In this document: positions 15,993-24,023 of the stretch, one piece after another
Layout: each line of letters begins with the position of its first letter
Position numbering within the stretch: position 1 is the stretch's first letter
Origin: an uncultured bacterium
GTDB taxonomy: Bacteria; Cyanobacteriota; Vampirovibrionia; Gastranaerophilales; Gastranaerophilaceae
Reading direction: 5' to 3'
Length of the DNA stretch: 35,884 bases
NCBI GenBank assembly: GCA_949299435.1
Contig: CASGAK010000003.1
Coordinates: 1-35,884, forward strand
The notes under the pieces: generated by a model
Databases searched by the model: none
What the model was told of the DNA's origin: nothing
What the model saw: the letters and a program-made list of their open reading frames with translations, nothing else
Program-made: the position numbers and the translations under genes

Positions 15993-16622
15993 TTATAGAT
16001 TTTTTTTATGCAAATCAGTCCCGCCAGTCATGATAAGGTTATATTTCAGTGCAATTTTTTTAATGGAGGTTTCATTGTGAAATTTTAAAATTCCACGAAA
16101 CCTCGGGTATGGATAATAAACTTCAATCCCGTCAAGTCCGTAGCTTATAAGTTTTTTTACAAACCTGTCCATAGAAATGCACCAGCAGCAGGCGGGGTGT
16201 GCAAGTACAGCAATACCACCGGCATTATGAATAGCTTTAATAAGCTCTTTGATATTTCGTTTTGAAAAAAGTCTTATAATATCCCACTCGGTTTCTTGCT
16301 TAGATTTTGCAAAGAATTTTTTAAGCATAGGATTATTTTTGTCCACACCATATCCTAAAAGGTGCATAAAGACATATCCGCACCAAACATCAAATTCTAC
16401 ACCGGGGATAAGAATTTCAGCGTTTTTAGAGTTTTCATATCCGCTCATTGTATTGTGATCTGTGATTGCAATATATTTGTAGTTTAATTGCTCAGCTTGG
16501 GATATTATTTCATCAAAATCAGCTTCACCATCGGAGTGGATTGTGTGTATGTGAAGATTTATACGTTTTTGGGTAAAATCATCTTCTGTAAATGTTTTAA
16601 TTAATTCTTTGTAATCTATCAT
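15993..16622 (-). CDS. PHP-domain metal-dependent phosphoesterase
   Basis: A 209-residue PHP-fold protein. Motif order is HIHTIHSDGEAD (metal site 1), AITDHNTMSGYENS (site 2), GVEF, then AHPACCWC and a final MTGGTDLHKK with a late Asp-His. This resembles the TrpH/YciV-type group, whose known members include an RNase or 3',5'-nucleotide phosphatase; the exact substrate here is unknown. It is shorter than YciV (about 290) because the C-terminal part ends just after GTDLH. Start: ATG 16622. A longer frame from TTG 16664 would run through a TATAAT box (16658-16653) and is rejected. It is divergent from the membrane protein at 16675. Confidence 0.85.
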   Translation of the reverse strand: MIDYKELIKTFTEDDFTQKRINLHIHTIHSDGEADFDEIISQAEQLNYKYIAITDHNTMSGYENSKNAEILIPGVEFDVWCGYVFMHLLGYGVDKNNPMLKKFFAKSKQETEWDIIRLFSKRNIKELIKAIHNAGGIAVLAHPACCWCISMDRFVKKLISYGLDGIEVYYPYPRFRGILKFHNETSIKKIALKYNLIMTGGTDLHKKNL

Positions 16623-16674
16623 TGTTTTTGCAATTATATTTGTACTAGAATTATTATACAACAAGGGAGAAAAT

Positions 16675-17646
16675 ATGACTAAAAATAAGTTAAGTGGAAC
16701 TGCACTGGGTGTATTATTTGAGGGGTTAAAATTGTACTGTGTACATTTTCCGCAGTATTTTTTATATATGCTTTTTCCTGTGTTTGGACAGTTGTTAGGA
16801 TTGTTTTGGGTTTTTGGTACAACGTATTTATATATAAATAATTTGGATTATTTGACAAGAGAAATTCCAATGTTAAATAGCCCAATTCCAATGCTCAGTT
16901 GTATGCTGCTGATTACGTTACCGGGATTGATATTGTGGATGAAAGCATTTTGGGATTATTTAGTAGCATACGGAGCAATAAATTCAATGACAGACGCTGC
17001 AATGTCTACTGGAAAAATTTATGACTTTCCTGCTTATAATGCAGTTGTTACAAGAAGATGTTTTTCATTCATAATTTTATGGCTTATATTCAGCCTGTTT
17101 TGTATGGTTTCTGTAATCCCGTTTTTCTGGCTACTCGGTATCATATTTTTTGTATATTTTGTGTTAATATTTCAAGTTTTTACCTTTGAAGAAGAAGTCA
17201 CACCCTCAGGGTGTTTTAAACGCAGTTTAATGCTGGTGAAGGGTAACTTTGCTAAAACTTTAGCAATAATGACTGTTTTGTTTGCCCTGACCTATTATTT
17301 TATTGAACTTGGAATTTCTGTGATATTTGATGCTTTGAAAATTACAGATTTTCTGCTTGGTTTATTTGAAGGCTTTGCCTCAATGATTCCCGTAGATGGT
17401 ATAAATTCAATACTTGCAATCTCAGGTGCTCCACAAATTACACCTTTGGATATATCAAGGTCTATAATTCAGCAGATAATATTTTTCTTAGTGGTAGGAT
17501 TTACATTACCATTGAGAAGTATTATCTGGACAATGTGGTATAAGAATTTGTCAGATCGAGATGGTGTGCCTGCAAAAGTTACAAAAAACAGCCGTAAAAA
17601 ATTGGATCCAGAAATATTAAAACGGGCAAAAGAAAAAGATAATTAA
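16675..17646 (+). CDS. Multi-pass membrane protein of unknown function
   Basis: A 323-residue integral membrane protein with about six hydrophobic segments. The middle carries FTFEEEVTPSGCFKRSLMLVKGNFAKTL, and the end is a soluble basic tail (SRKKLDPEILKRAKEKD). The block RSLMLVKGNFAKTL followed by a final RSIIWTMWYKNL is reminiscent of the membrane domain found with glycerophosphodiesterases and related proteins, but no catalytic residues are present. AAGGGAG is 5 nt before ATG. It heads a rightward run that continues with the zinc-ribbon gene and rph. Function unknown. Confidence 0.75.
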   Translation: MTKNKLSGTALGVLFEGLKLYCVHFPQYFLYMLFPVFGQLLGLFWVFGTTYLYINNLDYLTREIPMLNSPIPMLSCMLLITLPGLILWMKAFWDYLVAYGAINSMTDAAMSTGKIYDFPAYNAVVTRRCFSFIILWLIFSLFCMVSVIPFFWLLGIIFFVYFVLIFQVFTFEEEVTPSGCFKRSLMLVKGNFAKTLAIMTVLFALTYYFIELGISVIFDALKITDFLLGLFEGFASMIPVDGINSILAISGAPQITPLDISRSIIQQIIFFLVVGFTLPLRSIIWTMWYKNLSDRDGVPAKVTKNSRKKLDPEILKRAKEKDN

Positions 17647-17669
17647 TATATAAAACAGGTTTTATAGTT

Positions 17670-17885
17670 ATGTTTATATGTAAAAACTGTAAATCAATAG
17701 ATAAATTCGAATTGATGTTTTCACCCGATTACCAAGGTGAAAGACGTTTTTCGCAAAAATATAACGCAAAAAATGAAATTGAAATATCTGTAGATGGCTA
17801 CACTTTTATTCCTGATTTACGTTTTATGAATGAACATGCTGTATGCAGGTATTGCGGTCAAATATATATGTGGGATTACGAATAA
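17670..17885 (+). CDS. Small zinc-ribbon protein
   Basis: A 71-residue protein with two CxxC knuckles, C4-x2-C7 at the start and C59-x2-C62 near the end. The 51 residues between them are mostly beta-like (EIEISVDGYTFIPDLRF). The four cysteines probably bind one zinc. No partner domain is attached. It lies between the membrane protein and RNase PH with short gaps (23 and 14 nt), so the three are likely one transcript. Whether it acts on RNA or protein cannot be told. Confidence 0.75.
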   Translation: MFICKNCKSIDKFELMFSPDYQGERRFSQKYNAKNEIEISVDGYTFIPDLRFMNEHAVCRYCGQIYMWDYE

Positions 17886-17899
17886 AAAGGCGGTATTAG

Positions 17900-18601
17900 A
17901 TGAGAGAAGAAAGAAAAAATAACGAATTAAGAGAAATTAAATTTACAAATAACTACACAAAACATGCATTAGGCAGTGTATTAGTGGAATTTGGTGATAC
18001 AAAAGTAATTACAACAGCATCAGTCGAGTCAGGAAAACCTAAATGGATGGATAAAGAGGATCCTCGCGGCTGGCTTACTGCAGAATATTCTCTTTTGCCA
18101 TCTTCTACCAGTACGAGATGTCAAAGAGAAAGAACAAAGATTTCTGGCAGAACTCAAGAAATTCAACGACTTATCGGAAGGAGCCTAAGAGCTTGTTTAG
18201 ATTTAACTAAAATTCCCGATTTAACTATAACGATAGATGCTGATGTTATTCAAGCTGATGGTGGAACTCGTACGGCAAGTATCTGCGGGGGGTATTTGGC
18301 ATTATGTGAAGCTGTGAAAAAACTTCTTGAAAATGGTATATTAAAAGAAAATCCGATAATTGAGCCTGTAGCTGCAATTTCTGCAGGAATAGTTAATGGT
18401 GAAGTGTTACTGGATTTGAATTATCAAGAAGATTCGCATGCTCAAGTTGATGCAAATATAGTTTTGACTAAAAGTGGTAAAATTATTGAATTCCAAACAA
18501 CAGCCGAGGGTGCACCCTATGAATCAGAAAAAATGATTGAAATATTTAATATTGCAAAAGACGGAATTAATAAAATAATTGCTAAATATGATTTAATCTA
18601 G
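17900..18601 (+). CDS. rph: Ribonuclease PH
   Basis: A 233-residue phosphorolytic 3'-to-5' exoribonuclease that trims tRNA 3' ends. The family blocks are present: VLVEFGDTKVITTASVE, GWLTAEYSLLPSST, RxxRERTKISGRTQEIQRLIGRSLRACLDL, DADVIQADGGTRTASI, and LDLNYQEDSHAQVDANIV with the catalytic-site Asp residues. Length is close to the E. coli protein (238). AAGGCGG precedes ATG 17900. No frameshift of the E. coli K-12 type is seen. The next gene has its own promoter inside the last codons of rph. Confidence 0.97.
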   Translation: MREERKNNELREIKFTNNYTKHALGSVLVEFGDTKVITTASVESGKPKWMDKEDPRGWLTAEYSLLPSSTSTRCQRERTKISGRTQEIQRLIGRSLRACLDLTKIPDLTITIDADVIQADGGTRTASICGGYLALCEAVKKLLENGILKENPIIEPVAAISAGIVNGEVLLDLNYQEDSHAQVDANIVLTKSGKIIEFQTTAEGAPYESEKMIEIFNIAKDGINKIIAKYDLI

Positions 18602-18607
18602 TATAAT
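18579..18607 (+). promoter_or_regulatory. Promoter for the exported coiled-coil genes
   Basis: TTGCTA (18579-18584), a 17-nt spacer and perfect TATAAT (18602-18607), overlapping the rph stop. Predicted start about 18614, leaving a leader of about 24 nt with a good ribosome-binding site. Confidence 0.65.
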
Positions 18608-18637
18608 CTTTTTATTAAAGAAAGGAGAATGTTTTAT

Positions 18638-19264
18638 ATGAAAAAACTTTTAGTGTTATCAATGATATTAGCATTTTCATTTGGAGTATCGGTCAATGCA
18701 GAAGATGCTGATACTTATTCAGGAAAAATATTACAAAAACATACTCAAAAAATTATGGACGCTGAAAGAAATTTTAATAGTATTCAAAAGCAAAATTACG
18801 ATGAATATTTAAAAAAACGGGAGCAGCGTGATGCTGATTTGCAGAAAAAAATGAATGAAATTCAACAAAAACAAGAACAGGATAAGCAGGAAATTAATGA
18901 AAGAGTTGAGGAGTTAAATAAATCTATTGAAGACATAAATCAGCAACGTCAAGAGCAAATGAGAAAGCAAGTAGAAGCAATACAAAATTACCAAGAAGCA
19001 AAAAATAAAGAAATGAATCAAAAAGTGGAAGAATTGAATAAATCCATTGATAAAGCAAAACAAAATTATAATATGGAAATGATTAAAAAAATGGAAGCAA
19101 TAGAAACTCAACAGTCAGAACGTCAACAAGAGATGGAGCAGCGAGTTGATGAGTTTAATGAATCAGTTGAAAAATTAAAACAGCAAAATGATGAAGCCGC
19201 AAAAGAAAGGCAACAAAAAATAGAACGTAAAAAAGAGCTTTGGAAAGAATTAATTACAGAGTAG
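18638..19264 (+). CDS. Exported coiled-coil protein with 40-residue repeats
   Basis: A 208-residue protein. The signal peptide is residues 1-21 (MKKL, hydrophobic core, VNA). The rest is nearly all Gln/Glu/Lys-rich predicted coiled coil. From about residue 90 there are three tandem units of 40 residues that begin V(E/D)E(L/F)N(K/E)S(I/V); in DNA they start at 18905, 19025 and 19145, exactly 120 bp apart. The C-terminus KKELWKELITE resembles the end of the next protein. Start: ATG 18638 with AAAGGAG ten nt upstream; ATG 18629 is too close to that site. It is probably a periplasmic or surface structural protein. No enzyme motif is seen. Confidence 0.8.
   Translation: MKKLLVLSMILAFSFGVSVNAEDADTYSGKILQKHTQKIMDAERNFNSIQKQNYDEYLKKREQRDADLQKKMNEIQQKQEQDKQEINERVEELNKSIEDINQQRQEQMRKQVEAIQNYQEAKNKEMNQKVEELNKSIDKAKQNYNMEMIKKMEAIETQQSERQQEMEQRVDEFNESVEKLKQQNDEAAKERQQKIERKKELWKELITE
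18905..19261 (+). repeat. Three tandem 120-bp in-frame repeats
   Basis: Units begin at 18905, 19025 and 19145 and encode 40-residue coiled-coil units. Each opens with VEELNKSI or VDEFNESV. The third is divergent and ends at the stop. The exact 120-bp spacing points to past duplication. Confidence 0.75.
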
Positions 19265-19280
19265 GAAAGGAGTTAGATTA

Positions 19281-19598
19281 ATGAAAAAAACTTTAGTAGC
19301 ATTGATGGCAATGGTTATGTTGAGTTCAACAGCAGTGTATGCTTCAGATACACCGATTTCAGATTGGATTAACAGCAAAACTTCAAAAATTACACAAAAA
19401 GAACAATCTGCAGCAGCTAAGGCAGAAGCAAGAAAGAAAAAACAACAAGAAAAAATTGCAAAACAAAAAGCAAAACAAGCTGAGGCAAAGAAAAAAGCTG
19501 CAGAAAGACAAGCTGCAAGAGAAAAGAAAGCCAAAGAGCATAAACAAAAAGTAGAAAAGAAAAAATCATTACTAAAAGAACTTTTCTCAGCAGATTAA
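19281..19598 (+). CDS. Exported Lys/Ala-rich helical protein
   Basis: A 105-residue protein with a signal peptide at residues 1-21 (MKKT, core, VYA). Next comes a short SDTPISDWINSKTSK segment and then about 60 residues of Lys/Ala/Gln/Glu that should form one long, very basic helix. The tail KKKSLLKELFSAD matches the tail of the preceding protein (pattern KKxLxKEL). AAAGGAG is 6-7 nt before ATG. The 16-nt gap from the previous stop suggests one transcript, ended by the hairpin at 19620. A second frame through the same A-rich DNA (19339-19554) is a composition artefact. Role unknown; envelope or DNA binding outside the cytoplasm are both possible. Confidence 0.78.
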   Translation: MKKTLVALMAMVMLSSTAVYASDTPISDWINSKTSKITQKEQSAAAKAEARKKKQQEKIAKQKAKQAEAKKKAAERQAAREKKAKEHKQKVEKKKSLLKELFSAD

Positions 19599-19619
19599 TA
19601 AATGTAGATTTTTATAATT

Positions 19620-19654
19620 AAAAGGTAGAGAAGAATAATTTCTCTGCCTTTTTT
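19620..19654 (+). terminator. Strong rho-independent terminator
   Basis: AAAAGGTAGAGAA (19620-19632) pairs with TTCTCTGCCTTTT (19640-19652) with one G-T pair and a 7-nt loop, then T. It closes the coiled-coil gene pair. Confidence 0.85.
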
Positions 19655-19705
19655 ATGGTAAAAAAAGTATCCCTGTGGTAGAATTGCATTGAAAGAAATG
19701 GTAAA

Positions 19706-21331
19706 ATGCAATTAACGGATAAAAAGATAATATCAGTATCAAAATTAATAGTAAAAACATTTCAAAGGTTAGGGATTGATACAATATTCGGCTATCCAGG
19801 AAGCTCAGTACTCTCATTGTATGATGAACTTTATCAACAAGATAGAATAAATCACTACCTTTTAAGACATGAACAATCGGCAGTGCATGCTGCAGAGGCT
19901 TACTCCAGAGTAAGCGGGAAATGCGGAGTTGTACTTGTAACAGCAGGTCCAGGTGCTACAAATACAATTACCGGTATTGCAAATGCTTATTTAGACGGCT
20001 ACCCGCTTATAATAATTTCAGGACAGGTCGCTACTTCCGCTAAAGGAAAAGGAGCATTCCAAGAAATAAACTTTACAGAAATGGTTAAGCACTGTGCAAA
20101 GGCAGTATTAAAAATTGAAACTGCTGAAGATATAGAACACTCGATTTTGCAGGCATATTTACTTGCTACAAGCGGTAAAAAAGGACCTGTAGTAATTGAA
20201 ATTCCAAAAGATATACTGGATTCGCATACAGAATATAGAAATTTGAGTCTGCCTGAAGATAATAAGATAACGTATGACAATATTGATACCCAAAAAGTTT
20301 TTGAACTTATAAAATCTTCCAAAGCACCTTTGATAATTTCAGGAGGAGGTGTCGTTCATGCAAAAGCCTTTAAAGAATTATTTACATTTTCTACAATGTT
20401 AAATATCCCTATAGTTTCTACGATGATGGGAATTGGCACTTTTCCGCAGAATAATAGCCTATATTCGGGCATGATTGGCACTTATGGAGATATAGCAGCA
20501 AATAAAAAATTAATCTCTGCTGATTTGTTAATAATATTGGGCTCACGTTTGAATGACAGAATTTTAAATGCCTTTGAATTTGATAAATTTAATCATAAAA
20601 CAATAATTCTTGTGGATATTAATTCAGAGGAAATATCGCAAAATATCAATGTGGATTACAATTGTAGTTGCGATATAAAATATTTTTTAAATGAAATGAC
20701 GGCTTTTATAAAAAATACAAAATATTCTGTGCCCCTCAGCTCTTTTGAAGTTGAAAAAAATACACAAAATGCTCCTTTACTTAGTGAAAGTCTTACAATG
20801 AAAAAAATAATAAAAGAACTTTCAGAATATATAAAGGATTTGTCAATAAAAATAACAACCGATGTAGGACAACATCAAATAGCATTAATCAATAATTTTC
20901 AATTTAATTTACCTGAAACGCTTATCACATCGGGTGGATTTGGAACAATGGGGTTTGGGCTTCCAGCAGCAATAGGGGCATCTATTGCATCAAACAAAAG
21001 TCCAATTATACTCTTTAGCGGGGACGGTTCTTTTCAGATGAGCCTTTCAGAGCTTGCGGTATGTAAAGAGTATAATTTACCGATAAAAATTATGATAATG
21101 AATAACGGATATCTTGGTATGGTGCGACAGTTGCAACAAGAGCAATGTAATGAGCGATATTATGCGACTGCAATATCTAATCCTGATTTTGTACAGCTTG
21201 CCAAAAGCTATGGTATAGATGGTATAAAGGTTGATAACTCTTGTGACCTTAAATCCGTATTTGATATAGCGTTAAAAAATGATAGACCTTATTTAATGGA
21301 TTTTATAATTGATCCTAGAGAGAATGTCTAA
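19706..21331 (+). CDS. ilvB: Acetolactate synthase large subunit (thiamine-diphosphate enzyme)
   Basis: A 541-residue ThDP enzyme that condenses two pyruvates (or pyruvate with 2-ketobutyrate), the first common step to valine, leucine and isoleucine. The N-terminal domain reads IFGYPGSSVLSLYDEL with catalytic Glu at 56 (RHEQSAVHAAEAYSR), then AGPGATNTITGIANAY and GAFQEINF. The C-terminal cofactor motif is SGDGSFQMS...MNNGYLGMVRQ. It lacks an adjacent small subunit gene (ilvN), and family relatives such as other ThDP decarboxylases are possible. FQE in the herbicide-site region and GMVRQ argue for acetolactate synthase. A TGGTAGAAT extended -10 lies at about 19675-19683. It overlaps the convergent glycosylase gene by 4 nt. 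Confidence 0.88.
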   Translation: MQLTDKKIISVSKLIVKTFQRLGIDTIFGYPGSSVLSLYDELYQQDRINHYLLRHEQSAVHAAEAYSRVSGKCGVVLVTAGPGATNTITGIANAYLDGYPLIIISGQVATSAKGKGAFQEINFTEMVKHCAKAVLKIETAEDIEHSILQAYLLATSGKKGPVVIEIPKDILDSHTEYRNLSLPEDNKITYDNIDTQKVFELIKSSKAPLIISGGGVVHAKAFKELFTFSTMLNIPIVSTMMGIGTFPQNNSLYSGMIGTYGDIAANKKLISADLLIILGSRLNDRILNAFEFDKFNHKTIILVDINSEEISQNINVDYNCSCDIKYFLNEMTAFIKNTKYSVPLSSFEVEKNTQNAPLLSESLTMKKIIKELSEYIKDLSIKITTDVGQHQIALINNFQFNLPETLITSGGFGTMGFGLPAAIGASIASNKSPIILFSGDGSFQMSLSELAVCKEYNLPIKIMIMNNGYLGMVRQLQQEQCNERYYATAISNPDFVQLAKSYGIDGIKVDNSCDLKSVFDIALKNDRPYLMDFIIDPRENV

Positions 21332-21927
21332 TCCATTTGATCATATACACGTTTTATTTCTTGAATATCTTGCCACATTTGCCACTTAGGACTTCCTTTT
21401 TCTCTAGAATCATTTCTTAAAAGATATGACGGGTGATAAATAGGCATCATTTTAGAAAAATTCGGACCTTCATACCATTTCCCTCTGATTTTGGTAATTC
21501 CTTGTGTTGTTCCAAGCATAGAATTTACAGCTACGCGTCCGCAAAGAAGAATAATTTTCGGCTTCAAAATTTCTATTTGAGCATCTAAATATTCTTTGCA
21601 AGCCTCTTTTTCTTCTGGAAGCGGATCACGATTTTCAGGCGGTCGGCATTTTAGAGTGTTACAGATATATAGGTGCTCTTTTCTTGAAAATCCGACAGAG
21701 GCTAATATTTTATCTAAAAGCTGACCGGCTTTGCCGACAAAAGGTTCTCCTTTTTGATCTTCATAAAATCCAGGAGCTTCACCAATAAGCATCATTTTAT
21801 GATTTGGAACTCCTCCAGAAAATACAGTATTTGTTCTTGTCTTGCAAAGTGGACATTTTTCACATTTAAGACACTTTTGATGTACCTTTTCTAATTCTGC
21901 AATTTCATCTGGCGAAGCTAAAATCAT
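21328..21927 (-). CDS. Family 4 uracil-DNA glycosylase (iron-sulfur type)
   Basis: A 199-residue enzyme that removes uracil from DNA. Motif A is GEAPGFYEDQKGEPFVGKAGQLLD, and the second catalytic motif is YHPSYLLRN near the end. Cysteines for a 4Fe-4S cluster appear as CLKCEKCPLC at the start and C-x6-C plus a further C in ICNTLKCRPP...EEKEAC. The length is typical of thermophile-type and SPO1-polymerase-like UDG proteins. Its ribosome-binding site (GAGGAAG) lies inside the last codons of the M16 peptidase gene, three nt before which they are nearly fused, so the two are co-expressed. It overlaps the convergent ilvB end by 4 nt. Confidence 0.94.
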   Translation of the reverse strand: MILASPDEIAELEKVHQKCLKCEKCPLCKTRTNTVFSGGVPNHKMMLIGEAPGFYEDQKGEPFVGKAGQLLDKILASVGFSRKEHLYICNTLKCRPPENRDPLPEEKEACKEYLDAQIEILKPKIILLCGRVAVNSMLGTTQGITKIRGKWYEGPNFSKMMPIYHPSYLLRNDSREKGSPKWQMWQDIQEIKRVYDQMD

Positions 21928-21930
21928 AGG

Positions 21931-23262
21931 CTATACTTCCTCAGGATCTAATACTGAAATAACACAATTATTTATATCAAGGTATTTTTTGATTGTTGCG
22001 TTCAAATCGTCAATTGTAATACTGTCTAAATCCTCTAAATATTGTTCAACGAGTTTTAAATCTTCGCATACGGTCATATAATACCCGATCGTTTCTCCGA
22101 TTTCAGATACCGTTTCAGCAGAATATGCAAAACGTGTTTTTATCCGCTTTTTCGCTTTGTTGAGCTCGTCTTCGGTAATTCTTATTTCTGTTAATTCTTT
22201 TAATTCTTTTTTTATTAACTCAAGAGCCAAGTCTTTTTTATCGGGTCTGAAATTGGCTTGAATAAAGAAATTATCTCCGTCTTTAAATTGATAATGTTCT
22301 GCACTTACCATATTGAACAGAGCATCTGTACGTTTTTCAATCAAATTCTGATACATTCTGGAACTTGTACTGTCGCCTAGAATAATACTTATTAGATCCA
22401 ATTCAATTGTTGATTTGATATCACAAGCTCTTGGACCTAGCCAGCCAAAAATTGCATAAGACGTATTTACATGAGCTTTTTGCTCAAAATATTTTGTAGA
22501 TTTTACAGGCTTGTCAATTTCATTATTTTTTTTAGGAGCATTAGCTCTGCCTTTGAAATCAAATTCTTTTTCAACTTTTTTCAAAATTTCATTTTTATCA
22601 AAATCACCTACAATTATTGTTGTGATATTCTCAGGAGAGTAGAATGTCTGATAATAATTCATTATATCATCACGAGTAACTTGAGAAATTATCTCTGGAG
22701 TGCCTATTACATCTCGTTTATAAGGGTGTGAGGTGTACATGTTGAAATTGCAAGTGTTATATACTTTGGTCCAAGGCTGATCTTTTCGCATTCTTATTTC
22801 TTCGATTACGACATGACGTTCTCTTTTTTCTTTAACATTTTGATCATTTAAATCAAATGCAGGTCCGATTTCTTCTTCAGGTAATATCGGATCAAGCATC
22901 ATATCAGCATGCAGTTCTATTGCTAAATCTAAATTGGAATTATTTTCTCCCTTAGGCAAAGTTACATAATAAAAAGTGTAATCTTTCCAGGTAGCAGCGT
23001 TTACAATAGCACCTTTAGCTTCAAGAATTTTGTCAAATTCTCCGGCTTTATGTTTATGTGTGCCTTTGAACATCAGATGTTCCAGAAAATGTGAAATCCC
23101 GTTAATTTTATCATCTTCGTTTATAGATCCTGTTTTCACCCAAGAACTGACATTTACTAAATCCCCCTCTTTGTGAGCTAAAACTATTTTATGACCGTTT
23201 TCGCGTTCATATATTTCAACTTCATTTGTAAGGTATGGATATTTAACGGTAGATTTTTTCAT
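21931..23262 (-). CDS. M16-family zinc peptidase (pitrilysin type)
   Basis: A 443-residue peptidase with the inverted zinc motif HFLEH at 58-62 (HxxEH), followed by MFKGTHKHKAGEFDKILEAKGAIVNAATWKDYTFYY. The distal ligand region ERHVVIEEIRMRKDQP provides the third Glu. Later blocks YSPENITTIIVGDF and the second-domain RxYQNLIEKR resemble the bacterial processing-protease-like group. It has no signal peptide, so it is likely cytoplasmic or exported without one. CAGGAGAA lies 7 nt before ATG 23262. Co-transcribed with the downstream uracil-DNA glycosylase. Substrate unknown. Confidence 0.92.
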   Translation of the reverse strand: MKKSTVKYPYLTNEVEIYERENGHKIVLAHKEGDLVNVSSWVKTGSINEDDKINGISHFLEHLMFKGTHKHKAGEFDKILEAKGAIVNAATWKDYTFYYVTLPKGENNSNLDLAIELHADMMLDPILPEEEIGPAFDLNDQNVKEKRERHVVIEEIRMRKDQPWTKVYNTCNFNMYTSHPYKRDVIGTPEIISQVTRDDIMNYYQTFYSPENITTIIVGDFDKNEILKKVEKEFDFKGRANAPKKNNEIDKPVKSTKYFEQKAHVNTSYAIFGWLGPRACDIKSTIELDLISIILGDSTSSRMYQNLIEKRTDALFNMVSAEHYQFKDGDNFFIQANFRPDKKDLALELIKKELKELTEIRITEDELNKAKKRIKTRFAYSAETVSEIGETIGYYMTVCEDLKLVEQYLEDLDSITIDDLNATIKKYLDINNCVISVLDPEEV

Positions 23263-23333
23263 AAAACTTTCTCCTGATAACTTTTTTATTTAAGTATACA
23301 TCAAAAAATAATTTTTTGTTGTATCATAAGAGT

Positions 23334-24014
23334 ATGATAGAAAGATTAAAAAACAAAGTAATAGTATCGGTACAAGCAATGCCTTCAGAGCCTTTGTATT
23401 TGGAAAAATGCATGGTTGCGATGATGAAATCAGTTGTTAAAGGTGGAGCAGGCGGACTTCGAGTTGCGGGAGTCAGAGATGTTGTAAATGCAAAAAGACT
23501 TTTTGATATCCCAGTAATCGGAATTACAAAGCCTGAAGTAATCCCTCCTAATTGGCAGGAAATAGTTTATATAACCCCTGAATTAAAGGACGTAATATCT
23601 TTAGTCAATGCAGGTGCTGATATAATTGCCTTTGATGGAACCCAAAGAAAACGTCCCAACGGTGCCACATTAGAAGAAATTATTAAATATATAAAAATAA
23701 ATAAAAGAGTTTCAATGGCAGATATTTCTACTGTGGAAGAAGGGATAAAAGCAGCAGAAATGGGGGCTAATATTTTATCGACAACTCTTTCAGGGTATAC
23801 ATTGGAGTCACCTTTGAAAAATGACGGACCTGATTTTGAATTATTAAAAGAGCTGGTTGAAAAAACAAATGTACCTATTGTATTAGAAGGCAGGATATGG
23901 GAGCCAGAAGAAGTAGATAAAGCGTTCGAATTAGGTGCACATTGTGTCGTAATCGGGTCTGCTATTACTCGTCCGCAGTTAATTACAAAACGTTTTGTAC
24001 AGAGAAAAAAATAA
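23334..24014 (+). CDS. nanE: N-acetylmannosamine-6-phosphate 2-epimerase
   Basis: A 226-residue TIM-barrel enzyme that interconverts ManNAc-6-P and GlcNAc-6-P in sialic acid and amino-sugar use. LKNKVIVSVQAMPSEPL at the start, GGAGGLRVAGVRDV, VIGITKP, ADIIAFDGTQRKRP, and LEGRIWEPEEV are family blocks. Start: ATG 23334 fits the family. An in-frame TTG at 23316 would add six residues and is rejected. No Shine-Dalgarno sequence precedes ATG, and a TATCAT -10 at 23322 would start the message at about the ATG. It heads a four-gene run with the ROK kinase, a small gene and the prenyltransferase. nanA (lyase) is not in view. Confidence 0.94.
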   Translation: MIERLKNKVIVSVQAMPSEPLYLEKCMVAMMKSVVKGGAGGLRVAGVRDVVNAKRLFDIPVIGITKPEVIPPNWQEIVYITPELKDVISLVNAGADIIAFDGTQRKRPNGATLEEIIKYIKINKRVSMADISTVEEGIKAAEMGANILSTTLSGYTLESPLKNDGPDFELLKELVEKTNVPIVLEGRIWEPEEVDKAFELGAHCVVIGSAITRPQLITKRFVQRKK

Positions 24015-24023
24015 GAGGATTAT

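Noticed and set aside
19339..19554. 71-aa Lys/Gln-rich ORF inside the exported protein gene
   Set aside because: It is another frame of the same A-rich coding sequence; the frame from 19281 has a signal peptide and a strong ribosome-binding site.
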